Assembly (NCBI GenBank): GCA_024639035.1
Contig: JAHEJE010000127.1
Location: 1-8,004, forward strand
Direction of reading: 5' to 3'
DNA: 8,004 nt
Source of the DNA: Alphaproteobacteria bacterium
GTDB taxonomy: Bacteria > Pseudomonadota > Alphaproteobacteria > Rhizobiales > Aestuariivirgaceae
Positions 1 through 6,039 of the stretch are shown here, piece after piece. Position 1 is the first letter of the stretch; each line of letters opens with the position of its first letter. Below the pieces are notes generated by a model. The model made no database searches, had not been told where the DNA came from, and worked only from the letters and a program-made list of their open reading frames with translations. A program made the translations under genes and the position numbers.

Positions 1-618
1 GAGGAACTCCTCGAGGACGTCGATGAATTCGGTTCCCTTGACCGGGTCGCCGCCGATGCCAACGCAGGTCGACTGGCCAAGGCCAACATCGGTGGTCTGC
101 TTCACGGCCTCATAGGTGAGCGTGCCGGAGCGCGACACCACGCCGACCGAACCCTTCAGGTGGATGTGGCCCGGCATGATGCCGATCTTGCATTCATCAG
201 GGGTGATGATGCCCGGGCAGTTGGGGCCAATGAGGCGGGTCTTGGAGCCGCACAGCGAGCGCTTGGCCTTGACCATGTCGAGCACCGGAATGCCCTCGGT
301 GATGCACACCACCAGCTCGATCTCCGCCTCGATCGCCTCCATGATCGAATCGGCGGCGAACGGTGGTGGGACATAGACGACACTGGCGTTGGCGCCGGTG
401 GCCTCGCGGGCCTCGGCAACGGTGTCGTAAACCGGCAGGGTGGCGCTCGAGCCATCGGACAACGTGCCCTGCCAGCTGGTTCCGCCTTTGCCGGGGGTGA
501 CGCCGGCGACCATCTGGGTGCCGTGGTACGACAGCGCCTGCTCGGTGTGAAACGTGCCGGTCTTGCCGGTCAGGCCCTGAACGATGATCTTGGTGTTCTT
601 GTCGACAATGATGGACAT
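1..618 (-). CDS. sucD: Succinyl-CoA synthetase alpha subunit (ADP-forming), C-terminus cut by the window edge
   Basis: This is the alpha subunit of succinyl-CoA synthetase, which with SucC interconverts succinyl-CoA and succinate with nucleotide triphosphate formation in the TCA cycle, in the cytoplasm. The 206 residues present begin MSIIVDKNTKIIVQGLTGKTG, followed by TFHTEQAL, the CoA-binding Rossmann-like domain. Other family motifs follow in order: VYVPPPFAADSIMEAIEA, ITEGIPVLDMV, LIGPNCPGIITPDECKIGIMPG (split by the family glycine turns), SRSGTLTYEAV and GIGGDPVKGTEFIDVLEEF. The family is normally about 290 residues, so roughly the last 85 lie outside the window, including the phosphorylated active-site histidine. 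The ATG at 618-616 shares one base with the sucC stop (TGATG), which points to translational coupling and equal subunit output. No frameshift is seen. Identity is essentially certain; the nucleotide specificity cannot be told from this part. Confidence 0.97.
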   Translation of the reverse strand, partial: MSIIVDKNTKIIVQGLTGKTGTFHTEQALSYHGTQMVAGVTPGKGGTSWQGTLSDGSSATLPVYDTVAEAREATGANASVVYVPPPFAADSIMEAIEAEIELVVCITEGIPVLDMVKAKRSLCGSKTRLIGPNCPGIITPDECKIGIMPGHIHLKGSVGVVSRSGTLTYEAVKQTTDVGLGQSTCVGIGGDPVKGTEFIDVLEEFL

Positions 619-1787
619 CAGGCAGCCTCCCCAACGGCTTTGACGACTTTTTGGGCGGCATCGTCGAGGTCGTCGGCGGCGATGACGTTGAGGCCGGAGT
701 CCTCGATGATCTTCTTGCCCTTTTCGACATTGGTGCCTTCGAGGCGCACGACCAGCGGCACTTCAAGGCCGACCTCCCTGACCGCGGCAATGACACCCTG
801 TGCGATGACGTCGCAGCGCATGATGCCGCCGAAAATGTTGACCAGGATGCCTTTGACCTGGGGATCGGAAGTGATGATCTTGAAGGCCGCGGTGACCTTT
901 TCGGTGGTGGCGCCACCGCCGACGTCGAGGAAGTTGGCCGGCTCCTCGCCGTACAGCTTGATGATGTCCATGGTCGCCATGGCCAGCCCGGCGCCGTTCA
1001 CCATGCAGCCGATGGTGCCGTCAAGGGCGATGTAGCTGAGGTCGTACTTCGAGGCCTCCAATTCCTTGGGGTCCTCTTCGGTCTCGTCGTGCAGTTCCTC
1101 GATTTCGGGATGGCGGTACAGCGCGTTGGAATCGAAATTCACCTTGGCATCAAGGCACAGCAGGTCGCCATCGCCGGTCACCACCAGCGGATTGATTTCC
1201 AGCAGGCTCATATCGGTGCCGGTGACGGCCTTGTAGATGCCGTTCAGCATCGATCCCAACTGCTTGGGCTGGCCGGCCTCCAGCTTGAGCGCCTTGGACA
1301 TCGATCGCACATGGTGCGGGCAGATGCCGGTGGCCGGATCGATGGTCATGGTGAATATCTTTTCCGGCGTGTCGTGGGCGACCTGCTCGATGTCCATGCC
1401 GCCTTCGGTGGAGGCGATGAAGGCAATGCGTGACGTCTCGCGGTCGACCAGGCAGGACAGGTAAAGCTCACGCGATATCGATGAGCCTTCCTCGACGTAG
1501 ATACGGTGGACGGTCTTGCCGTCCGGGCCGGTCTGATGGGTGACCAGGGTCATGCCGAGCATGCGTTCGGCTTCTGAGCGCACCTCATCGATCGATTTCA
1601 CGACCTTGACACCGCCGCCCTTACCACGGCCGCCGGCGTGGATTTGCGCCTTGACCACCCAGACCGGGCCGCCTAGCTCCTCGGCGGCGGCGACGGCTTC
1701 ATCGACGGTGAAGGCCGGTAGGCCATGGGCCACCGGAACGCCGAATTTTTTCAGGACGGCCTTGCCCTGATATTCGTGGATATTCAT
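618..1787 (-). CDS. sucC: Succinyl-CoA synthetase beta subunit (ADP-forming)
   Basis: SucC is the nucleotide-binding beta subunit of succinyl-CoA synthetase, partner of SucD in the TCA cycle. The product is 389 residues, the usual length (about 388). An N-terminal ATP-grasp domain starts MNIHEYQGKAVLKKFGVPV and carries the glycine-rich KAQIHAGGRGKGGGVK stretch at residues 46-61. The metal-site signature LLEINPL is at 195-201 and CLDAKVNFD at 211-219. The C-terminal CoA-ligase domain has the GGGAT loop at 290-294 and NIFGGIMRCD at 317-326. The ATG is preceded by GGGGAG five bases upstream, a strong ribosome binding site that fixes the start. It lies 80 bases downstream of mdh, separated by a hairpin, and its TGA overlaps the sucD ATG. 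The layout suggests an mdh-sucC-sucD operon (inference). Nothing is missing or broken. Confidence 0.98.
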   Translation of the reverse strand: MNIHEYQGKAVLKKFGVPVAHGLPAFTVDEAVAAAEELGGPVWVVKAQIHAGGRGKGGGVKVVKSIDEVRSEAERMLGMTLVTHQTGPDGKTVHRIYVEEGSSISRELYLSCLVDRETSRIAFIASTEGGMDIEQVAHDTPEKIFTMTIDPATGICPHHVRSMSKALKLEAGQPKQLGSMLNGIYKAVTGTDMSLLEINPLVVTGDGDLLCLDAKVNFDSNALYRHPEIEELHDETEEDPKELEASKYDLSYIALDGTIGCMVNGAGLAMATMDIIKLYGEEPANFLDVGGGATTEKVTAAFKIITSDPQVKGILVNIFGGIMRCDVIAQGVIAAVREVGLEVPLVVRLEGTNVEKGKKIIEDSGLNVIAADDLDDAAQKVVKAVGEAA

Positions 1788-1792
1788 CTCAT

Positions 1793-1798
1793 CTCCCC
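1793..1798 (-). promoter_or_regulatory. Ribosome binding site of sucC
   Basis: On the minus strand this reads GGGGAG, five bases before the sucC ATG. It is the strongest Shine-Dalgarno match in the window. It lies about 14 bases beyond the hairpin stem, so the stem leaves it exposed. Confidence 0.75.
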
Positions 1799-1812
1799 GC
1801 GTTGTGCTGAAA

Positions 1813-1835
1813 GATCACCTTAGAGCAAGGTGATC
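1813..1835 (-). terminator. Perfect 9-bp hairpin between mdh and sucC (attenuator, processing site or weak terminator)
   Basis: On the minus (transcribed) strand the arms are GATCACCTT and AAGGTGATC around the five-base loop GCTCT. All nine pairs are Watson-Crick. The stem is followed by TTTC rather than a long T run, so full Rho-independent termination is doubtful. It sits 32 bases after the mdh stop and 25 bases before the sucC ATG. Such a place suits partial termination, or an RNA stabiliser or cleavage site that sets the mdh to sucCD ratio. It could also be a copy of a dispersed intergenic palindrome, or a protein-binding palindrome. The structure is seen; the role is inferred. Confidence 0.55.
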
Positions 1836-1867
1836 GCACATATCAATTCATCGATGCCCGGCCGGAC

Positions 1868-2830
1868 TCAGGCCAGATCGGGCGCGATGGATTTGGCTGC
1901 GTCCATCAGGCCGGTGACGGCGTTGACGGAGTTCTTAAACTGGGTCTTTTCCTCGCCGTTCAGCTTGATCTCGACGATGCGCTCGACACCACCGGAGCCA
2001 ATGACGACGGGAACGCCGACGTAAAGATCCTTGATGCCGTACTCGCCGGACAGATAGGCGGCGCAGGGCACTACACGGCGCTTGTCGCGCAAGTAGCTTT
2101 CGGCCATCGAAATCGCCGAGGAGGCCGGTGCGTAGTAGGCCGAGCCGGTCTTGAGCAGACCGACGATCTCGGCGCCGCCATCGCGGGTGCGCTGGACAAT
2201 CTCATCGACCCGCTTCTGGGTCGTCCATTTCATGTCAACGAGATCGGGGATCGGGATACCGGCAACGGTGGAGTAGCGGACCAGCGGCACCATGGTGTCG
2301 CCGTGGCCGCCGAGCACGAAGGCGGTTACATCCTCGATCGAGACGTTGAACTCACTGGCGAGGAAATGCTGGAACCGGGCTGAGTCGAGAACGCCTGCCA
2401 TGCCGACGACCTTGTTGGTCGGCAGGCCGGAATACTTCTGCAATGCCCAGACCATGACGTCGAGTGGGTTGGTGATGCAGATGACAAAGGCGTCGGGGGC
2501 GTATTTGCCAATACCGGCACCGACCTGGCTCATGACCTTCAGGTTGATCTCCAAGAGGTCGTCGCGACTCATACCAGGCTTGCGGGCGACGCCGGCGGTG
2601 ACGATCACCACATCGGCACCTTCGATGCCTTCATACTTGTTGGTACCGGTCATGGCGGCGTCAAAGCCCTCGACGGAAGAACTTTCGGCCAGATCGAGCG
2701 ATTTTCCTTGCGGCAGGCCCTCGACGATGTCGAACATCGTAACGTCGCCCAACTCCTTCAATCCGGCCAGATGGGCCAGTGTTCCACCGATCATTCCGCC
2801 GCCGATAAGGGCGATCTTGTTACGTGCCAT
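1868..2830 (-). CDS. mdh: Malate dehydrogenase (NAD-dependent, LDH-like type)
   Basis: Malate dehydrogenase oxidises malate to oxaloacetate with NAD in the TCA cycle. The 320-residue product is the usual length for the LDH-like MDH found in alphaproteobacteria. The N-terminal Rossmann fold shows IALIGGGMIGGTLAHLAGL (residues 6-24), with acidic D34 at the end of the second strand, as expected for NAD rather than NADP. Substrate and catalytic residues are visible: R83 and R89 in VARKPGMSRDDL, N121 in ITNPLD, D149 and R152 in LDSARF, and catalytic H176 in GGHGDTMVPL. Arginine at position 83, where lactate dehydrogenases have glutamine, supports malate over lactate. The ATG follows GAGGGA with four bases between. 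The 137-base gap upstream to zapE leaves room for its own promoter, but no convincing -35/-10 pair was found. sucCD lies directly downstream. Confidence 0.98.
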   Translation of the reverse strand: MARNKIALIGGGMIGGTLAHLAGLKELGDVTMFDIVEGLPQGKSLDLAESSSVEGFDAAMTGTNKYEGIEGADVVIVTAGVARKPGMSRDDLLEINLKVMSQVGAGIGKYAPDAFVICITNPLDVMVWALQKYSGLPTNKVVGMAGVLDSARFQHFLASEFNVSIEDVTAFVLGGHGDTMVPLVRYSTVAGIPIPDLVDMKWTTQKRVDEIVQRTRDGGAEIVGLLKTGSAYYAPASSAISMAESYLRDKRRVVPCAAYLSGEYGIKDLYVGVPVVIGSGGVERIVEIKLNGEEKTQFKNSVNAVTGLMDAAKSIAPDLA

Positions 2831-2967
2831 GGGATCCCTCGTTGCCCGCGTGGGTAAGCGCTGAGACAGGTCGAAATATCAAAATCGCGGGGTGCGAATT
2901 AAGTACCGCCAATATTGCTGCACTGCAAGATGTATCGGCTAGGCCAATGGTTGAAAGGCGCCGGCGC

Positions 2968-4089
2968 TCAGGCCCTGGCAGACCAATAGTCCTTCGACTG
3001 CATTTCGTTGAGGCGGGAAATCGTGCGGTCGAACTCGAACCGGTGCGGGCCCTTGGGATAGAGGTCTTGCGGGGCAGCGGCGGCGGTTGCCACCAGCTTG
3101 GTGCGGCGGTCATAGAGGGCATCGATCAGGGTGATGAAGCGCTTTGCCTCGTTGCGCATCTCCGGGCTCAGAACCGGGATGTCGGTGATGAACACCGTGC
3201 GGTAGCCTGCGGCGATGGCAATGTAGTCGGCAGCGCCCAGCGGTGCTTCGCACAAGTCGGCAAAAGTAAAGCGGGCCGCACCGCGTGCGGCATGGGGCAC
3301 CACGAGTTCGCGGCCCTTGACGTGCAGGACCGCCGGTTCGCCGTCATCGGTTTCGGTGACGTCGCGCCACAGTTCGAGCAGTACGGCCTCGTTCGAGGCG
3401 TCGAGCGGGGTGAGGTAGATCTGCCGGCCGGCAAGCCGGCCAAGACGATAGTCGGTCGGGCTGTCGAGCGATACGACATCCATGCGGCCCTTCAGAATAT
3501 CGATGAACGGCAGAAAGGCGTTGCGGTTCAGGCCGTCCTTGTAGAGTTGATCGGGCCGAACGTTCGATGTCGTCACCACCACCACACCGGCCGTGAACAG
3601 GGCCTGGAACAAGCGGCCGAGGATCATTGCGTCGGTGATGTCGCTGACCTGAAACTCGTCGAAACACAGAACGTGGGTGTGCTTGGCGATGTGCTGGCCG
3701 GCGAGTTCGATGGGATCGCTGTCCTCCCAGAGTTCACCGGCGCGCTGGCGGCGGCGGATGTCATGGACATCGGTGTGGATGGCCTGCATGAAATCGAGGA
3801 AGTGGCAGCGGCGCTTGCGGTCGGTGGCGAGCTGGTTGTGGAACAGGTCCATAAGCATCGTCTTGCCGCGTCCGACATCGCCCCAGATATAGAGACCCTT
3901 TGGCGGTTCAGGGGGTTTTGCGTTGTTGAACAGCTTTTCGAACAGACCGCTCTTGGCGGCGGGGCGGTAGGCGTTCAGGGCCTCGGCCAGGGCATGCAGC
4001 CTTTCAACGACGGCGCGCTGGGCGGTGTCTTCGGAAAGTTCGCCGGCGCCGACCTGTTCGTTATAGTGATCGAGTAGCGATGTGGACAT
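2968..4089 (-). CDS. zapE: Cell division protein ZapE / AFG1-like AAA+ ATPase
   Basis: This is an AFG1/LACE1-family P-loop ATPase. In E. coli the homologue ZapE associates with the divisome and affects FtsZ rings; the mitochondrial homologue acts in protein quality control. The 373 residues match the family length. Visible motifs are GLYIWGDVGRGKTMLMDLF with Walker A at 70-77, HFLDFM at 97-101, Walker B LCFDEFQVSDI at 141-151, and VVTTSNVRPDQLYKDGLNR (171-189), the family sensor region. The ATG at 4089 has no clear Shine-Dalgarno sequence (the bases before it are CACCTCGCTGC). An in-frame TAA at 4131-4129 with no other start between them makes it the only good choice. A gap of 63 bases separates it from the protease gene upstream on the same strand, so co-transcription is possible. 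The family call is firm; a role in division rather than quality control is assumed by homology. Confidence 0.94.
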   Translation of the reverse strand: MSTSLLDHYNEQVGAGELSEDTAQRAVVERLHALAEALNAYRPAAKSGLFEKLFNNAKPPEPPKGLYIWGDVGRGKTMLMDLFHNQLATDRKRRCHFLDFMQAIHTDVHDIRRRQRAGELWEDSDPIELAGQHIAKHTHVLCFDEFQVSDITDAMILGRLFQALFTAGVVVVTTSNVRPDQLYKDGLNRNAFLPFIDILKGRMDVVSLDSPTDYRLGRLAGRQIYLTPLDASNEAVLLELWRDVTETDDGEPAVLHVKGRELVVPHAARGAARFTFADLCEAPLGAADYIAIAAGYRTVFITDIPVLSPEMRNEAKRFITLIDALYDRRTKLVATAAAAPQDLYPKGPHRFEFDRTISRLNEMQSKDYWSARA

Positions 4090-4152
4090 GCAGCGAGGTG
4101 GCCGAATTTGAGGGTGCAGGCCTGCTTCTTATCAGATTGCACCTCAGCGCGG

Positions 4153-5421
4153 CTATCCAAAGATTGAGCTGCCGAAGCTTATGAATGCTGCCGCATGGGC
4201 CGTGGTCAACGCAAGATAGACACACCCCATGGTGATTATCGCCCGCCTGTTCATCGTCTCGACGTGGGCAGCGGCGGGGCCCAGGCGCTTGGACTGGAAG
4301 AAGGCGATGACCGCAACTGCGGTCAACAGCGCATTGTGCAGCATGATGGCGGCCCCGGCGATCAGTCCGGCGAGGGCGAACATGGCGTGGCGGACATGGT
4401 TCGGCGCGACCGACTGCACCATGGCGCGGACCACGCGGCCGCCATCGAGAGGAAAGATCGGCAGCAGATTGAGCAGATTGATGGCGCCGGCGAGCGCCGA
4501 GCACACTACCGCCGTCTGCTGCAGCATGTCCGGATTGGACACAGCCGAGCCGCCGGCAAGCAGCACGACGGCGGCCGGTACCAGCAGGACGAGGCTGAGG
4601 CCAGCGCCCATCAGCGCGCAAAACACATCGTCGGCCAAACGTTTGTGGGGCACCCGCGACACGGCAACGCCGCCGATGAACGGTACGAACATGATGCGGC
4701 CCCAGGGCTGACCGACCATGCGGAACGACACCAGGTGGCCGAATTCGTGGATGATCAGCACGGCGGCAAACAACAATGCCAGCTGCCAGCCGATGAGCAG
4801 GGCGAAGGCGCTGATGGTGGCAACAGCCGACACCAGCGACAGGGCCATGCCGGCGCTGCGGGCCGAGCGCCGGCAGACCTTTCCGGTTTCGCAATAGCTC
4901 TTGAGCTGCGCCAGTGTGGTGTCGATGTCGGAATGGAGCATGAAGCGGCCGGCCATGGACCTTGGGCCGTAGGCTTCCTTCCATGTCAGCACGCAGCTAT
5001 CGCCCTTGTCCTGAATGCGGGTCTGGACGCAGAGCAGACGATCATCAAGCGAAGGAAACTGCTCGAGGCCGAGCCGGTGAGCGGTGAAGTACCGCCCCGA
5101 CTTGTGGTCGGCAACTTCCAGGTCGATTTCCCAGGGGGTCGCGGCACCTTCCGGGCTGGTCATCTCATGGTGCAGACGAACCCTGTTCGGGTTGCCGTCG
5201 ATGTTCGTGATGCGCTTGAGGTGGGGGTGCCAATCGACGGCGCCCGGTTTGAGGTCGATCAGCGACCAGACCTTCGCTGCCGGTGCATTGATCGCCAGGC
5301 GCTTGGTGATCGTCACCCGGCGGCGCCAGTTGAGCGGCAACCAAATCAGTGCGACGACGGCTGCGACAGCCGCGATGAACCCGAACATGCTCAAGGAAAC
5401 AGAACCCACAGTGCGCACCAC
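4153..5421 (-). CDS. Membrane SRPBCC-site-2 protease (M50) fusion protein
   Basis: The predicted 422-residue protein appears to combine two folds. A first membrane segment (about residues 11-31) ends in NWRRR, placing what follows in the cytoplasm by the positive-inside rule. Residues about 36-180 look like an SRPBCC (START/polyketide-cyclase) ligand-binding domain: VTITKRLAINAPAAKVWSLI, then W64, and a closing helix near 160-176. The C-terminal half has about six hydrophobic segments and a zinc site-2 protease core: HEFGH at 225-229, PFIGGVAVSR at 247-256, and NLLPIFPLDGGR at 317-328 with D326 the expected third zinc ligand. Such proteases cut substrates inside the membrane. The first codon is GTG. 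M12 (ATG at 5388-5386), just before the membrane segment, is a good alternative; neither has a strong ribosome site. The substrate is unknown. The protease call is firm and the SRPBCC call is good but made by eye. Confidence 0.88.
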   Translation of the reverse strand: MVRTVGSVSLSMFGFIAAVAAVVALIWLPLNWRRRVTITKRLAINAPAAKVWSLIDLKPGAVDWHPHLKRITNIDGNPNRVRLHHEMTSPEGAATPWEIDLEVADHKSGRYFTAHRLGLEQFPSLDDRLLCVQTRIQDKGDSCVLTWKEAYGPRSMAGRFMLHSDIDTTLAQLKSYCETGKVCRRSARSAGMALSLVSAVATISAFALLIGWQLALLFAAVLIIHEFGHLVSFRMVGQPWGRIMFVPFIGGVAVSRVPHKRLADDVFCALMGAGLSLVLLVPAAVVLLAGGSAVSNPDMLQQTAVVCSALAGAINLLNLLPIFPLDGGRVVRAMVQSVAPNHVRHAMFALAGLIAGAAIMLHNALLTAVAVIAFFQSKRLGPAAAHVETMNRRAIITMGCVYLALTTAHAAAFISFGSSIFG

Positions 5422-5480
5422 CCATTGTTGAGCGCTGACCTTAGCCGGCGCGGGTAAAAATCGGGTGCGGGGATTGACTA

Positions 5481-5492
5481 CAATTTAAATTG
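5481..5492. repeat. 12-bp AT-rich palindrome
   Basis: CAATTTAAATTG is its own reverse complement, with no loop, so it suits a dimeric DNA-binding protein better than an RNA hairpin. It lies 60 bases before the protease start and 144 bases before the secreted-protein start. A role as operator is inferred from place only; AT-rich promoter sequence can produce such a palindrome by chance. Confidence 0.35.
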
Positions 5493-5518
5493 ATTGCGCA
5501 GCGGCAAGATTCCTCAAT

Positions 5519-5548
5519 TTCTGCACCCAAATTCGCGTATTCTGCACC
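5519..5548 (+). repeat. Direct repeat TTCTGCACC x2, 21-base period
   Basis: TTCTGCACC occurs at 5519-5527 and again at 5540-5548 with twelve bases between. Start-to-start distance is 21, so both copies face the same side of the helix. This is the usual layout for cooperative activator or repressor binding. The repeat lies 88-117 bases upstream of the secreted-protein start. Confidence 0.4.
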
Positions 5549-5621
5549 GGCCTGCCAAGGAACGGGCAACGGCGGGCGTCATAACTTTCGATGGCTCCGG
5601 GCAATTCGGAGCACAAGGACG

Positions 5622-5627
5622 AAAGGA
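5622..5627 (+). promoter_or_regulatory. Ribosome binding site deciding the start at 5636
   Basis: AAAGGA lies eight bases before ATG 5636. This favours that ATG over the in-frame ATG at 5591, whose extra 15 residues are polar and charged and would bury the signal peptide. Confidence 0.65.
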
Positions 5628-5635
5628 ACGAACAG

Positions 5636-6028
5636 ATGATCAATGACAAAATCAAACTGGCGCTTGCCGCGTTGGTGTTTGCGGGGCTGGCCAGTTCACC
5701 GGCCTCATCGTCGCGGCTGGTGAGCGGTTTGGCCGGGCAGAACATCGTCAATGTCAATGTCAGCATGAACATGCAAATTCCGCTGGCCGACGACGATCCC
5801 GAAACCATGAGTGCCGCGCAGGTCGATGGCCGCAAGCTGCTGTACCGCCTGGCGACCAGCGAGTGTCCTATCCTGATGGAAACGATTGCCAAGACTTGCC
5901 GGCTGAACAGCCTGAACGTCTCCAGCAATGTGCGCCACCAAAACCGGCAGGTGCCGCTGATGCTGCAGTTGAACGGCAACGCGCAGTTTGCCATCACCCT
6001 GAAAGGCGACGACGCTCCAGCGCAATAG
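5636..6028 (+). CDS. Small exported protein of unknown function
   Basis: I do not recognise this 130-residue protein. With the start at 5636 it opens MINDKIKLALAALVFAGLA, a basic start and hydrophobic core typical of a Sec signal peptide. A likely cut is after A23 (SPA before SSS), so a periplasmic or secreted product is inferred. There is no lipobox cysteine. The mature part has alternating polar and nonpolar residues (QNIVNVNVSMNMQIPL at 35-50, QVPLMLQLNGNAQFAITL at 105-122) that suggest beta strands. In the middle lie two cysteines, C77 and C88, that could form a disulfide. The C-terminus is short and polar. It is the only plus-strand gene in the window, divergent from the SRPBCC-protease gene and convergent with the oxidoreductase, with 11 bases between the stops. 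Composition resembles its neighbours. The gene looks real because of its ribosome site, signal peptide and complete frame. Confidence 0.75.
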   Translation: MINDKIKLALAALVFAGLASSPASSSRLVSGLAGQNIVNVNVSMNMQIPLADDDPETMSAAQVDGRKLLYRLATSECPILMETIAKTCRLNSLNVSSNVRHQNRQVPLMLQLNGNAQFAITLKGDDAPAQ

Positions 6029-6039
6029 GGTTTCGTTGG

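Larger units (their letters stand above)
5422..5635. promoter_or_regulatory. Divergent intergenic region with palindrome and spaced direct repeat
   Basis: This stretch separates the leftward protease gene from the rightward secreted-protein gene, so it should hold promoters for both. It contains the 12-bp palindrome CAATTTAAATTG (5481-5492) inside the most AT-rich part. It also contains two copies of TTCTGCACC (5519-5527 and 5540-5548) exactly 21 bases apart, two helical turns. No -35/-10 pair convincing enough to list was found on either strand. Confidence 0.45.

Noticed and set aside
651..1433. Open frame of 260 codons on the plus strand opposite sucC
   Set aside because: Shadow of the strongly conserved sucC coding strand.
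2831..2967. Promoter for mdh: TTGCAG (minus strand, 2928-2923) and the near-symmetric TTGC-N6-GCAA at 2915-2928
   Set aside because: The hexamer 17 bases downstream (TACTTA) is a poor -10, and the symmetric site has only four-base outer arms. Nothing here is strong enough to list.
2824..4077. Open frame of 417 codons on the plus strand opposite zapE
   Set aside because: The minus strand has complete AFG1-family motifs; the opposite frame has none and starts inside mdh.
4113..4143. Inverted repeat GGTGCA/TGCACC enclosing the palindrome GCAGGCCTGC between the protease gene and zapE, considered as a terminator
   Set aside because: The outer arms are only six bases with a 19-base loop, and there is no T run after them.
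5165..5425. ATG at 5425 as a start just upstream of the protease gene
   Set aside because: It is out of frame with the protease and gives an 86-codon frame without features. The in-frame options are GTG 5421 and ATG 5388.
4195..5457. Open frame of 420 codons on the plus strand opposite the protease gene
   Set aside because: Its translation is rich in H, G, D, Q and R with no recognisable motif, and it lies wholly over a gene with clear protease motifs. Long antisense frames are expected in GC-rich genes.
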